A stretch of 64,000 nt of DNA from Bradyrhizobium sp. (GCF_016219575.1 NZ_JACRMG010000020.1:62001-126000), one strand, 5' to 3'. Positions 25,648 through 34,665 are shown, counted from the stretch's first letter. Notes: generated by a model from the sequence alone, not told the origin. Made by a program: numbers and translations.

Positions 25648-28401
25648 ATGCCGGGCACATCCGCACCAAGCAGGCCGAAGCATAGCGAGCGAACCGTCTC
25701 GACCTATTGCTACCAGTGCGTGGCCGGCCCGGACCTGTTGAAGGTACGCATCGAGGACAACGTCGCCACCGAGGTGACCCCGAACTTCGATGCGGCGACG
25801 ATTCATCCGGCCGGCGGCAAGGTGTGCGTCAAGGCGTTCGGCCTGGTGCAGAAGGCGTACACGCCCAACCGCGTGCTGACGCCGATGAAGCGCACCAATC
25901 CGAAGAAGGGGCGCGGCGAGGATCCCGGCTTCGTGGCGATCTCGTGGGACGAGGCGCTCGATCTGGTCGCCGGAAAACTCAATGCGGCGCGCGCGGCCGG
26001 CCTGACCGACAAGGCCGGTTATCCGCGCGTGGCGGCGAGCTTTGGCGGCGGCGGCACGCCGACGGCCTATATGGGGACGCTGCCAGCGTTTCTCGGCGCG
26101 TGGGGCCCGGTCGACATGAGCTTCGGCTCGGGGCAGGGCGTGAAGTGCACGCATTCGGAACATCTCTACGGCGAGCTGTGGCACCGCGCTTTCACCGTCG
26201 CGCCTGATACGCCGCTGTGCGAATATGTGCTGTCATTCGGCGCCAATGTCGAGGCATCCGGCGGCGTTTGCGGCGTCAAGCGTCATGCCGATGCGCGCAA
26301 CCGCGGCATGAAGCGGGTGCAGGTCGAGCCGCATCTGTCCGTGACCGGCGGTGCGTCGGCCGAATGGATTCCGATCAAGCCCAAGACCGACGTCGCGTTC
26401 CTGTTCGCCATGATCCACGTGCTGCTGCACGAGCATGCGCGCGACCGGCTCGACCTGCCGTTCCTGAAGAACGTCACCTCGTCGCCTTATTTGATCGGGC
26501 CGAATGGATATTTTCTGCGCAGCGCCGATACGCGCAAGCCGCTGATGTTCGATCTCGGCAGCGCCCGCGCCGTGCCATTCGATACCCCGGGCGCCGATCC
26601 GGCGCTCGAAGGCAGTTTCAAGGTCGATGGCGTCGAGGTCGGACCGGACAACGAGTTGTTCACGCATCGCGGCATCGAGGCGCGTCCGGCCTTCGCGCAC
26701 CTTGTCGATCACGTGAGGTCGTATTCGCCGGAGTGGGCGAGCTGGATCTGCGACGTGCCGGCCGCCACCATCCGCCGGATCACGAACGAATTCCTCGACC
26801 ACGCCCATGTCGGCGAGACCATCGAGATCGAGGGCGTCACCTTGCCCTACCGGCCGGTATCGATCTCGTTCGGCAAGACCGTCAACAATGGCTGGGGCGG
26901 CTATGAATGCTGCTGGGCGCGCACCCTGATTCCGTGCCTGCTCGGCGCGCTCGAAGTGCCGGGCGGCACGCTCGGCAGTACGGTGCGGCTCAATCGCCCG
27001 GCCGACAATCGCTGGTCGAGCATCAAGCCGGGGCCGGACGGATTCATGGACTATCCCATGAACCCGACCAGCAAGGAGGCATGGATATCGCGTCCCACCG
27101 CGCGCTCCGGTCATCGCACGCTGGTGCCGCTGGTTGCCAATTCCGCCTGGAGCCAGGCGCTGGGCCCGACCCATCTCGCCTGGATGCAGCAGAGCGAGGA
27201 TTTCGAGCATTTCCCGCATGCATCGCCGCCCGACGTGTGGTTCGTCTACCGCACCAATCCCGTCATCTCGTTCTGGGACACCAAGCGGATCGGCGAGGCC
27301 GTCGCCAATTTCCCGTTCACGGTCTGCTTTACGCTGACGCGCGACGAGACCAATCACATGGCCGACGTGCTGCTGCCTGATTGCACCGACCTCGAAGGCC
27401 TGCAGCTGCTGCGGATCGGCGGCACCAAGTACATCGAGCAATTCTGGGACTACCAGGGTTTTGCGTTGCGCGATCCCGCCGTCACGCCGCAGGGCGAGGC
27501 GCGCGATTTCACGTGGATCGCAACCGAGCTGGCGCTCCGCTCCGGCATCCTCGAAGCCTACAATGCCGCGGTCAATCGCGGCGGCCATGGCGTCAAGCTG
27601 TCGGGCAAGAACTACGACTTCTCCCTCGATGTTTCTGTCCCGCATGGCGTCGAGGAGATATGGGATGCCACCTGCCGCGCCGCGAGCGCGGAGATCACGG
27701 ACGGCCAGTCGAGCGACGGTCTCGCCTGGTTCCGCGAGCACGGTTTTCGCGTCGCGCCGTTTCCGCGCCTGATGTGGTACCTCTATCCGCGGCTGGTCGA
27801 GCAGGGCCTGCGCTTCGAGCAACCCTATCAGGAGCGGCTATTGCGCGTCGGCAAGGAGCTCGGCCGCCGCCTGCACGAGCAGGGCATCACCTGGTGGGAC
27901 CGCCAGCTTGAGGAATATGAAGCCATCCCGCATTGGCGCGACCTCGGCAAATTGTGGGAAGACGCGCTCGCCAAGCACTTCAAGGTCGACATCTCGGACT
28001 ATCCGTTCTGGCTGGTGACCTCGCGCAGCATGCAGTACTCGTGGGGCAACAATGTCGGCTTGCAGCTGATCAAGGAAGTTGCCGACAACGTCATCGGCCA
28101 CGGCAGCGTGGTGATGAACGAGAGCGCCGCCGCAAGGCTCGGCATAGAGGACGGCGACCGCATCGAGGTGCGCTCGCCGCTCAATGCCACGGAAGGCCGC
28201 GTCGTGCTGCGGGAGGGCATCCGGCCCGATACGCTGCTGATCATCGGGCAGTTCGAGCACTGGGCGACGCCCTACGCCAAGGACTTCGATGCGCCCAGCA
28301 TGAATCCGCTGGTGCCGATGCTGCTCGACCTCACCGATGCCACTGGTTCGGCGGCCGATCTCGTCAAGGTCAAGGTCACGAAGCTGCGGGGCGCGGCATG
28401 A
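25648..28401 (+). CDS. padB: Molybdopterin oxidoreductase large subunit, phenylacetyl-CoA:acceptor oxidoreductase PadB-like
   Basis: Catalytic subunit of the DMSO reductase superfamily, 917 aa. The N-terminal FeS region reads CYQCVAGPD with a later GGKVCVKAFG, that is CxxC then a distant C; the usual third cysteine is not obvious. Molybdopterin domains follow, including FAISWDEALDLVAGKL-like SWDEALDLVAGKLNAARAAG and RDETNHMADVLLPDCTDLEG. The C-terminal dinucleotide-binding domain contains NESAAARLGIEDGDRIEVRS. No twin-arginine signal is seen. Together with the fused FeS/membrane subunit and phenylacetate-CoA ligase downstream, the best fit is PadB, which oxidises phenylacetyl-CoA to phenylglyoxylate anaerobically. 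Another substrate within the family is possible. Confidence 0.72.
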   Translation: MPGTSAPSRPKHSERTVSTYCYQCVAGPDLLKVRIEDNVATEVTPNFDAATIHPAGGKVCVKAFGLVQKAYTPNRVLTPMKRTNPKKGRGEDPGFVAISWDEALDLVAGKLNAARAAGLTDKAGYPRVAASFGGGGTPTAYMGTLPAFLGAWGPVDMSFGSGQGVKCTHSEHLYGELWHRAFTVAPDTPLCEYVLSFGANVEASGGVCGVKRHADARNRGMKRVQVEPHLSVTGGASAEWIPIKPKTDVAFLFAMIHVLLHEHARDRLDLPFLKNVTSSPYLIGPNGYFLRSADTRKPLMFDLGSARAVPFDTPGADPALEGSFKVDGVEVGPDNELFTHRGIEARPAFAHLVDHVRSYSPEWASWICDVPAATIRRITNEFLDHAHVGETIEIEGVTLPYRPVSISFGKTVNNGWGGYECCWARTLIPCLLGALEVPGGTLGSTVRLNRPADNRWSSIKPGPDGFMDYPMNPTSKEAWISRPTARSGHRTLVPLVANSAWSQALGPTHLAWMQQSEDFEHFPHASPPDVWFVYRTNPVISFWDTKRIGEAVANFPFTVCFTLTRDETNHMADVLLPDCTDLEGLQLLRIGGTKYIEQFWDYQGFALRDPAVTPQGEARDFTWIATELALRSGILEAYNAAVNRGGHGVKLSGKNYDFSLDVSVPHGVEEIWDATCRAASAEITDGQSSDGLAWFREHGFRVAPFPRLMWYLYPRLVEQGLRFEQPYQERLLRVGKELGRRLHEQGITWWDRQLEEYEAIPHWRDLGKLWEDALAKHFKVDISDYPFWLVTSRSMQYSWGNNVGLQLIKEVADNVIGHGSVVMNESAAARLGIEDGDRIEVRSPLNATEGRVVLREGIRPDTLLIIGQFEHWATPYAKDFDAPSMNPLVPMLLDLTDATGSAADLVKVKVTKLRGAA

Positions 28402-30023
28402 CCCGTTGGGCGATGATCGCCGATCTCGAGCGCTGCGTCGGTTGCCAGACCTGCACGGCGGCCTGCAAGCACACCAACGCGACGTCGCCGGCGGTGCAAT
28501 GGCGCAAGGTGCTGGATATCGAGGCGGGCTCATATCCGGCAGTATCCCGCACCTATGTACCCGTCGGATGCCAGCATTGCGAGGATCCGCCCTGCATGAA
28601 GGTCTGCCCTTCGACGGCGACGCGCAAGCGTGCCGATGGCATCGTCACGATCGACTACGACATCTGCATCGGCTGCGCCTATTGCGACGTCGCCTGTCCC
28701 TATCAGGCGCGCTTCAAGGTCGATGCCGCAGACTTCGCCTATGGCGCAGGGCGACAGATGCAGCACGAGGCCGAGCGCGAGGATCCGGCACGGCTCGGCG
28801 TCGCGCAGAAATGCACGTTCTGCTCGGATCGCATCGACTTTGGCCTGGAAAACGGCCTGACCCCGGGCGTCGATCCGCGTGCGACGCCCGCCTGTGCCAA
28901 CGCCTGCATCGCCAGCGCGTTGCACTTTGGCGATCTTGACGATCCCTCCAGCAATGTTTCGATGCTGCTGAGGCATCACAAGCATTTTCGCATGCATGAG
29001 GAAATCGGCACCGGGCCCGGTTTCTATTATCTCTACGAGCACGCGGGTTCGCCGGCCGCCGCTGAGGAACGCAGCGCCCGGACCACGCCGACGGCGCCGT
29101 CGCGCATTCGCTCCCGTGGCGTCGAGCCGTGGCACCAGAAGCATTGGGACTGGAAGGCGGCAGGCAATTTCCTGACCGGCGGAGTTGGCACCGGACTGTT
29201 CGCTGCTGCAGCCTTCGCGGCGGCGACCGTCGGCCCGTCACCCTTGCTCGGGCTGCTCGCCATGGTCCTTGTCGGCCTCGGCCTCCTCTTGGTGATGATG
29301 AAGATCGGCCGCCCCTTGCGGGCGGCGTCGGTGCTGCGTCAGCCGCAATACTCATGGATGTCGCGCGAGGCGTGGGTCGCCATGGTCTTCTTTCCGCTGG
29401 CGCTCGCCGCCGTGTGGACCGGCATGACGGTGCTGTGGCTCGCGGCAGCCGCGCTTGCGCTCCTGTTCCTGTTTTGCCAGGGCATGATCCTGCGCGAGGC
29501 AAAGGGCATCCCCGCCTGGCGTGCGCAGCCCATCGTGCCGCTGATCGTCGCCACCGGCCTGACCGAAGGGGCGGGCGCGTTCCTTGTCGCGTGCACGGTG
29601 CTGCCGGCGCTTGCGCCGTTGACGCGCGGTGCGGCCGTCGCCGTCGTCGCGCTCGCCGCCGTCCGCGCACTAGCTTGGGTCACCTATCGTGGTGCGCTTA
29701 CGCGCGACGGCGCGCCCACCAAGGCGCTTGCCGTGCTCGATGACTACAGGCCGTGGCTGCTGATCGGCGGACTCGCAGTTCCCGCCGTCGGCGTCATCGC
29801 CGCCATGCTGGCGCAAAGCCTGGTGGAGCCGCTGTTCGTCCTCGCCGGCGTGGCGGCCGCGGCGGCCGGGCTGGGTTTCAAATTCCTGCTCATCACCCGC
29901 GCCGGCTACAACCAGGGTTTTGCGCTGCCGCACACGCCCGTGCGAGGTACCGGTCATGCTGGTCCGGCGGTCAAGCCGGGGTGGATCCTGCCATCCGAGG
30001 GGCTCCGGCAAGGCGGTCCATAA
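28398..30023 (+). CDS. Fused four-cluster ferredoxin subunit and NrfD/DmsC-type membrane anchor (PadC-PadD-like)
   Basis: Electron-transfer and membrane subunit for the preceding molybdoenzyme, 541 aa. Residues 1-~215 form a DmsB-type domain with four Cys groups: CVGCQTCTAACKH, CQHCEDPPCMKVCP, CIGCAYCDVACP, and CTFC with CANAC. A linker leads to a C-terminal half with about eight to nine membrane helices (for example LLGLLAMVLVGLGLLLVMMK) and a DmsC/NrfD-like pattern, presumably passing electrons to quinone. In the Thauera/Aromatoleum enzyme I recall these as two polypeptides, so this looks like a gene fusion. Start ATG 28398 overlaps the padB stop by 4 nt. Confidence 0.8.
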   Translation: MTRWAMIADLERCVGCQTCTAACKHTNATSPAVQWRKVLDIEAGSYPAVSRTYVPVGCQHCEDPPCMKVCPSTATRKRADGIVTIDYDICIGCAYCDVACPYQARFKVDAADFAYGAGRQMQHEAEREDPARLGVAQKCTFCSDRIDFGLENGLTPGVDPRATPACANACIASALHFGDLDDPSSNVSMLLRHHKHFRMHEEIGTGPGFYYLYEHAGSPAAAEERSARTTPTAPSRIRSRGVEPWHQKHWDWKAAGNFLTGGVGTGLFAAAAFAAATVGPSPLLGLLAMVLVGLGLLLVMMKIGRPLRAASVLRQPQYSWMSREAWVAMVFFPLALAAVWTGMTVLWLAAAALALLFLFCQGMILREAKGIPAWRAQPIVPLIVATGLTEGAGAFLVACTVLPALAPLTRGAAVAVVALAAVRALAWVTYRGALTRDGAPTKALAVLDDYRPWLLIGGLAVPAVGVIAAMLAQSLVEPLFVLAGVAAAAAGLGFKFLLITRAGYNQGFALPHTPVRGTGHAGPAVKPGWILPSEGLRQGGP

Positions 30024-30046
30024 CGAAGCAAACGGGAGATCACGCC

Positions 30047-31387
30047 ATGACCAGACAAAGCGCACTGCGCGAGCCCGAAATCTTCATGTTCGACCACGCC
30101 GCCGAGACCATGTCGCGCGATGCGCTCGCGGGCCTGCAGCTCAAGCGGCTGAAACGCACGCTGGAGCACGCCTATGCCAATGTTCCGCACTACCGGCGCG
30201 CGTTCGATGCGGCCGGCGTGAAGCCCGAGAGCCTCATGTCTCTCGGCGACATCGTCCGCTTTCCCTTCACGCTCAAGACCGATCTGCGGGACAATTATCC
30301 CTTCGGAATGTTCGCCGTCCCGCGCCAGCAGGTGACGCGGTTGCATGCTTCTTCCGGGACGACGGGAAGGCCGACCGTGGTTGGCTACACCGGCGGCGAC
30401 CTCGAGCGCTGGGCGGGTCTGATGGCCCGATCGCTCGGTTGCGCCGGAGCCGGGCCCGGCGACGTCATACACAACGCGTACGGCTATGGCCTGTTCACCG
30501 GCGGCCTCGGCGCGCATTACGGCGCGGAACGGCTCGGCTGCACCGTGGTTCCGATGTCCGGCGGCGGCACCGAGCGGCAGGTCCAGCTGCTCAACGATTT
30601 CGGCGCGAATATCCTCTGCGCCACGCCGTCCTATGCGCTGAACATTGCCGAGGTGGCGGAAGCGGCGGGGATCGACTTGCGGCGATCGCCGCTGCGCTGC
30701 GGCGTGTTCGGCGCGGAGCCCTGGAGCGAGGCGCTGCGCCAGGATCTGCAGCAGCGGCTGGGCATCAAGGCCGTCGACATCTACGGCCTGTCGGAAATCA
30801 TGGGCCCGGGCGTTGCCTGCGAATGCCATGTCGCGCAGTCGGGACTGCATGGATGGGAAGACCATTTCCTGTTCGAGGTGATCGACCCCGAGACACTGGC
30901 GCCCCGGCGGTTCGGCGAGGCGGGCGAGCTCGTCATCACCACGCTCACCAAGGAAGCGCTGCCGATGATCCGCTACCGGACGCGCGACATCACGCGCCTG
31001 GACGATACGCCTTGCGCCTGCGGCCGCACCCATCTGCGCATCATGCGCGTCACCGGGCGCGACGACGACATGCTCATCATCCGCGGGGTCAACGTCTACC
31101 CGTCGCAGGTCGAGGCCGTGCTGGTCGGCTTTGCCGGGCTTTCACCGCACTACCAGATCGTGCTCACGCGCGCCGGCGCACTCGATGCCATGACGGTGGA
31201 GGTGGAGCTGGCGCCGGGCGCGCCGGACGACGATGACGCCCGCAAACGCAAGGGCGCGGAGGTGCGTCATCACATCAAGTCGATGATCGGCGTGACCTGC
31301 GACATCGCGGTGAAGCGGCAAGGCGAAGTGCCGCGCTCGCAGGGCAAGGCGGTGCGGGTGAAGGACGAGCGAAAGGCGCCGAAGTGA
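30047..31387 (+). CDS. paaK: Phenylacetate-CoA ligase (PaaK/PadJ family)
   Basis: Activates phenylacetate or a close analogue to its CoA thioester using ATP. The 446-aa product has the PaaK-type AMP-binding motif HASSGTTGRPTVVGYT, then YGYGLFTGGLGAHYGAERLG and VDIYGLSEIMGPG. The C-terminal part has MIRYRTRDI and RDDDMLIIRGVNVYPSQVE, and a zinc-like Cys group (CACGRTH). ATG 30047 has GGGAG eight nt upstream and follows padCD by 23 nt, so the ligase and oxidase are co-transcribed. A preference for aminobenzoate or other aryl acids cannot be excluded. Confidence 0.88.
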   Translation: MTRQSALREPEIFMFDHAAETMSRDALAGLQLKRLKRTLEHAYANVPHYRRAFDAAGVKPESLMSLGDIVRFPFTLKTDLRDNYPFGMFAVPRQQVTRLHASSGTTGRPTVVGYTGGDLERWAGLMARSLGCAGAGPGDVIHNAYGYGLFTGGLGAHYGAERLGCTVVPMSGGGTERQVQLLNDFGANILCATPSYALNIAEVAEAAGIDLRRSPLRCGVFGAEPWSEALRQDLQQRLGIKAVDIYGLSEIMGPGVACECHVAQSGLHGWEDHFLFEVIDPETLAPRRFGEAGELVITTLTKEALPMIRYRTRDITRLDDTPCACGRTHLRIMRVTGRDDDMLIIRGVNVYPSQVEAVLVGFAGLSPHYQIVLTRAGALDAMTVEVELAPGAPDDDDARKRKGAEVRHHIKSMIGVTCDIAVKRQGEVPRSQGKAVRVKDERKAPK

Positions 31388-31405
31388 ATGGGCGCCGCGT
31401 TCACT
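31383..31405. terminator. Palindrome spanning two convergent stop codons
   Basis: Arms AGTGAA and TTCACT enclose 11 GC-rich nt and contain the stop codons of paaK (plus) and the ferritin-like gene (minus). With only 13 nt between the genes this may act as a weak bidirectional terminator; there is no T run. Confidence 0.3.
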
Positions 31406-31931
31406 CCGGCGACGCCGGCGGATCGGGATCGTCGGCCCAGGAATCCGCGGGCTTCGGATAGCGGCGCAGCAGCCGGTGCACCAGATTGACGTGCTCGGCT
31501 TCCTCCTCGACCAGTTCCTCCGCCAGCGCCTTCACCTTGGGATCGGTTGCCGTCTCCACGATCCGGGCGAAATAGGCCAGCGCACGCTCCTCGCCGGCGA
31601 GCGAGAGCTGCAGGGCGTGCCAGGGCGTCATCAGGTAATGCGCGGCATCGAGCTCGGCTTCCTCCGGGCTTCCCATTCGGCCGAACCGCGCCATCTCGCG
31701 GGCGTGGCTGACGACATCGAAACTGCCTGCGAGGCGGCGGATTTCCTCGCCATGAATGCCCTCGGCGCGGGCGAGATCGCGGAAGATCTTCACCAGTTCC
31801 GGGTTGTTGTGCGTTTCCATCTGGTCGGCCAGCAGATTGTAGCGCTCGACCGCATCGCTCTCGATCTGGTAGGCCACGGCCAGGAGGTCGTTCAGGCCGG
31901 AGATTTTCGGCTGGCCGGATGACTTGCTCAT
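31401..31931 (-). CDS. Ferritin-like/rubrerythrin-type di-iron protein
   Basis: Four-helix di-iron protein of 176 aa. Metal ligands can be placed at E24 (QIESDAVERY), E57 and H60 (LARAEGIHGEE), a Glu in SLAGEERALAYF and the EEEAEHV group. A rubredoxin domain is absent. Such proteins commonly remove peroxide or manage iron. The gene is last in the korA-korB operon and overlaps korB by 4 nt. A job protecting oxygen-sensitive ferredoxin-linked enzymes is likely but inferred. Confidence 0.82.
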   Translation of the reverse strand: MSKSSGQPKISGLNDLLAVAYQIESDAVERYNLLADQMETHNNPELVKIFRDLARAEGIHGEEIRRLAGSFDVVSHAREMARFGRMGSPEEAELDAAHYLMTPWHALQLSLAGEERALAYFARIVETATDPKVKALAEELVEEEAEHVNLVHRLLRRYPKPADSWADDPDPPASPE

Positions 31932-32764
31932 AGCTCGAAATCCTTCTCCAGCTCCGTCAGGTCGACGTCGCGGGCTCCGACCGCAGGCTGGAACGGCGGG
32001 CGATTGCCGCGGTAGAGGATGCCGAGATTGAAGCCGTCATCCGTCATGAGCCGGCGCGCTGCCTTGCCCTGGTCGCTGGTCGCCGGGACCGAGGCCGGGC
32101 GTACCAGCTCCTTCCATTCCTTCTCATCGGGACGGAAGGTCACGCAGGGGCTGAGGATCTCGACGAAGGAAAACCCGGGATGCCGGATCGCTTCCGCCAG
32201 CACGTCGGCGGTCTCGTTCGGGTCGCCGGAGAAGCAGCGGGCGATGAAGTTTGCGCCCGAGGCAAGCGCGACGACGAGCGGGTGGAATGGCGCGACGCCA
32301 GTGCCGCCGGGCGTCAGCGCGGTATCGAATTCCGGCTCCGTGGTCGGGGAGGGTTGCCCCTTGGTCATGCCGTAGATGCGATTGTCCATCACCACATAGG
32401 TCATGTCGATGTTCCGGCGGCAGGCATGCAGGAAGTGATTGCCGCCGATCGAGTAGCCGTCGCCGTCGCCGCTGGCGACAACGACCGTCAGATCCGGCCG
32501 CGTCACCTTTAGTCCGGCGGCGAGTGCCAGCGAGCGTCCATGCACGCCATGGAAGCCGTAGCAGTTCGTATAGGCGGGAATGCGCGACGAGCAGCCGATG
32601 CCGGACACCACCGCGATGCTTTCGGACGGTAGGCCCAGTTGCGCAAATGCGCGCGTGAACGACATCAATACGTGATAATCGCCGCAGCCGGGGCACCAGA
32701 TCGGCTTCAGGTCCGATTTGTAATCGGCGGGCTTGCAGGCGAGGCGCGTGGTGAGGCCTGACAT
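31928..32764 (-). CDS. korB: 2-oxoacid:ferredoxin oxidoreductase beta subunit, KorB
   Basis: TPP-binding subunit that with KorA oxidises 2-oxoglutarate and reduces ferredoxin, 278 aa. Features: WCPGCGDYHV at the N-terminus, GIGCSSR, the TPP/Mg motif GDGDGYSIGGNHFLHACRRN and NRIYGMTKGQPSPTT. In Thauera and relatives KorAB recharges the ferredoxin used by benzoyl-CoA reductase, and this gene pair lies divergent to the bcr operon, which supports that role. The frame is open further upstream, but ATG 32764, 2 nt after korA, is the natural start. Confidence 0.92.
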   Translation of the reverse strand: MSGLTTRLACKPADYKSDLKPIWCPGCGDYHVLMSFTRAFAQLGLPSESIAVVSGIGCSSRIPAYTNCYGFHGVHGRSLALAAGLKVTRPDLTVVVASGDGDGYSIGGNHFLHACRRNIDMTYVVMDNRIYGMTKGQPSPTTEPEFDTALTPGGTGVAPFHPLVVALASGANFIARCFSGDPNETADVLAEAIRHPGFSFVEILSPCVTFRPDEKEWKELVRPASVPATSDQGKAARRLMTDDGFNLGILYRGNRPPFQPAVGARDVDLTELEKDFEL

Positions 32765-32766
32765 CG

Positions 32767-34485
32767 TCAACTCCAATCGATGATGGCGCGATGAATTTCG
32801 CCCGCCGTGATCGGCAGCGGTCCCGGTCGATGGAAGGCACGAACCGGCGCCGGCAGGTCGTGGTGGGCGCGCAGATAGCGGTGGAACTGGCCGCCATGCG
32901 TCTGTTCGACGACCAGGATCCGCCTGACGCCTTCCAGCGCGGCGGCCAGCCGTTCCGGCTGCACCGGCGCTAGCAGGCGCGGCGCGATCATGCGGACGTT
33001 GACGCCGTCGGCGGCCGCGCGGGCTGCCGCTTCCCGCGCAGCGCCGGTGAGCGAGCCCCAGGTGATGATGGCGAGATCGCCGCTGCCTTCGATGCTTGCC
33101 CAATGGTCGCCGAAATTGAAGCGATCGAGCTTGTCGCGCCGCTTGTCGAGCTGCGCGAGATGGTCTCCGGCGCCGCTGGTCGGGATGCCAAGCTCAGTAT
33201 GGGTCAGTCCGTCGGCGGTATATTGACCGCCCGGCATGCCCGGAAGCGCCATGGCCGAGACGCCGCCGGGCGCCAGCGCATAGCGCTTGTAGCTGCCGGA
33301 AATGTTGGCGGCGACCGACCGGGCGCCGATGAACGCCACGTCGGCGGGGCGCTCGATCGCGGCGCGGGACTGTCCCATGAACTGGTCCGACAGCACGATG
33401 GCCGGTGTCTGCAGCGCTTCGGCGAGAAAAGTGGCCCATTGTGTCGTGAACAGGCTGTCGCTGACCGACTGCGGCGCCAGCACGAGATGCGGCGCGTCGC
33501 CGTGCAGGCCATAGATGGCGATATTCAGATCGGTCTGCTCGGACTTGGTGGGAATGCCGGTGGAAGGCCCGCCGCGCATCACGTCGATGACCACGATCGG
33601 AATCTCGGCGGCGGTGGCAAGCCCAATGGCCTCGATCATCAGGGAGAGTCCGGGACCGGACGTGGCCGTCAAAGCCGGCGTGCCGCCATAGGACGAGCCG
33701 ATGATCATGTTGATCGCCGCCAGTTCATCCTCGGCCTGCAGCAGGATGCCGCCCACCTTGGTGAGGTTCGGCGAAAGCCATTCGAGGATTTCCGTCGCCG
33801 GCGTAATCGGGTAGGCGGCGGCAAACCGGACGCCGCCGCGAATGGCGCCGAGCGCGGCGGCCTCGTTACCGGAGAGCAGCCATCTGCGGGCCTCGCTCGG
33901 AACCGGCTTGGCAAGCTCCGCCTCGAACCCGATACCGGCGGCCGCCTCGAAGCCGGCCTTGATTCCGGCGCGGCTGGCCTCGATGGCGGCAGTTCCCTTG
34001 TCGCCGAGCTGCTTTGCGATCAGCGCGAACACCTGCTCGGTGGTGAATCCCAGGAGCCGGCTGGCGATGCCGAGTGCGATCATGTTGGGCCGCCCGCCGG
34101 AAATCGACTTGGCGATTTCCTTCATCTCGACTTCGACGACGCGGGCGCCGGATTGGGTCACCATCGGCGGCGGTTCGCCGCCGCGCGGATCGCTGATCAC
34201 CAGGGTCTGCGGTCCGGCCTTGATTTCATTGCCGAAACGGTGCGCGTTGAGCCAGTCGATGCCGATGATGAGGTCGAACTGGTCCGGCAGGCACTCGACC
34301 GGGTGCACCGCCAGTCGCAGCAGACCTGCCGCTTCGCCGCCGCGGATCTGGGGGCCGAGGGTGCGTGTGAACAGCCCGTGCCATCCGGCCGCGCAGGCTA
34401 CTTCCAGCAGGAAATTCACCGTGGTCAGGGCGCCGGCGCCGCCGCTGCCGACGATCGCGATCGAGATGCTGGGCGAAGCCGCCAT
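32767..34485 (-). CDS. korA: 2-oxoacid:ferredoxin oxidoreductase alpha subunit (gamma-alpha fusion), KorA
   Basis: Partner of KorB, 572 aa. The N-terminal ~190 residues are the gamma domain (VGSGGAGALTTVNFLLEV, LGPQIRGGEAAGLLRL). The remainder is the alpha pyrimidine-binding domain (FAAAYPITPATEILEWLSP, LTATSGPGLSLMIEAIGLA, MRGGPSTGIPTKSEQTDL). This gamma-alpha fusion is usual for KorA. Expected role: oxidative decarboxylation of 2-oxoglutarate with ferredoxin as acceptor. The start ATG 34485 has AGGAGGC upstream. The promoter region is shared with had and contains two palindromes. Confidence 0.92.
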   Translation of the reverse strand: MAASPSISIAIVGSGGAGALTTVNFLLEVACAAGWHGLFTRTLGPQIRGGEAAGLLRLAVHPVECLPDQFDLIIGIDWLNAHRFGNEIKAGPQTLVISDPRGGEPPPMVTQSGARVVEVEMKEIAKSISGGRPNMIALGIASRLLGFTTEQVFALIAKQLGDKGTAAIEASRAGIKAGFEAAAGIGFEAELAKPVPSEARRWLLSGNEAAALGAIRGGVRFAAAYPITPATEILEWLSPNLTKVGGILLQAEDELAAINMIIGSSYGGTPALTATSGPGLSLMIEAIGLATAAEIPIVVIDVMRGGPSTGIPTKSEQTDLNIAIYGLHGDAPHLVLAPQSVSDSLFTTQWATFLAEALQTPAIVLSDQFMGQSRAAIERPADVAFIGARSVAANISGSYKRYALAPGGVSAMALPGMPGGQYTADGLTHTELGIPTSGAGDHLAQLDKRRDKLDRFNFGDHWASIEGSGDLAIITWGSLTGAAREAAARAAADGVNVRMIAPRLLAPVQPERLAAALEGVRRILVVEQTHGGQFHRYLRAHHDLPAPVRAFHRPGPLPITAGEIHRAIIDWS

Positions 34486-34525
34486 GGCGATTGCCTCCTG
34501 ATCCGGGTCTTTTTCGCTCCAATAT

Positions 34526-34545
34526 GTATTTAAGTACTAGAATAC
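34526..34545. promoter_or_regulatory. 20-bp palindrome in the korA/had divergent promoter
   Basis: GTATTnnAGTACTnnAATAC, perfectly symmetric about the central AGTACT, in the AT-richest part of the gap between korA and had. It lies 40 nt upstream of the korA ATG. The size and symmetry suit a dimeric repressor. A half-matching copy occurs at 45828-45847, next to the Rrf2 gene. Confidence 0.65.
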
Positions 34546-34561
34546 GTTTTTTTGCCCTGCC

Positions 34562-34575
34562 TTGACGTCAGTCAA
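34562..34575. promoter_or_regulatory. Fnr-type palindrome TTGAC-GTCA-GTCAA
   Basis: Perfect 14-bp palindrome, 90 nt before the had ATG (34666) and 76 nt from the korA ATG (34485). It could activate both divergent operons, which encode benzoyl-CoA reductase and its electron supply. Confidence 0.75.
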
Positions 34576-34665
34576 GGCACCCCGGGGGTGACTGGTCAAA
34601 GAATGACAAAAAACCGGCACCTCCCGAACGACGGGACCGAAGCCGCCAAACCGGAGGAATGTCGT

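Noticed and set aside
26233..27822. 529-aa minus-strand frame opposite padB
   Set aside because: Antisense shadow without recognisable sequence features.
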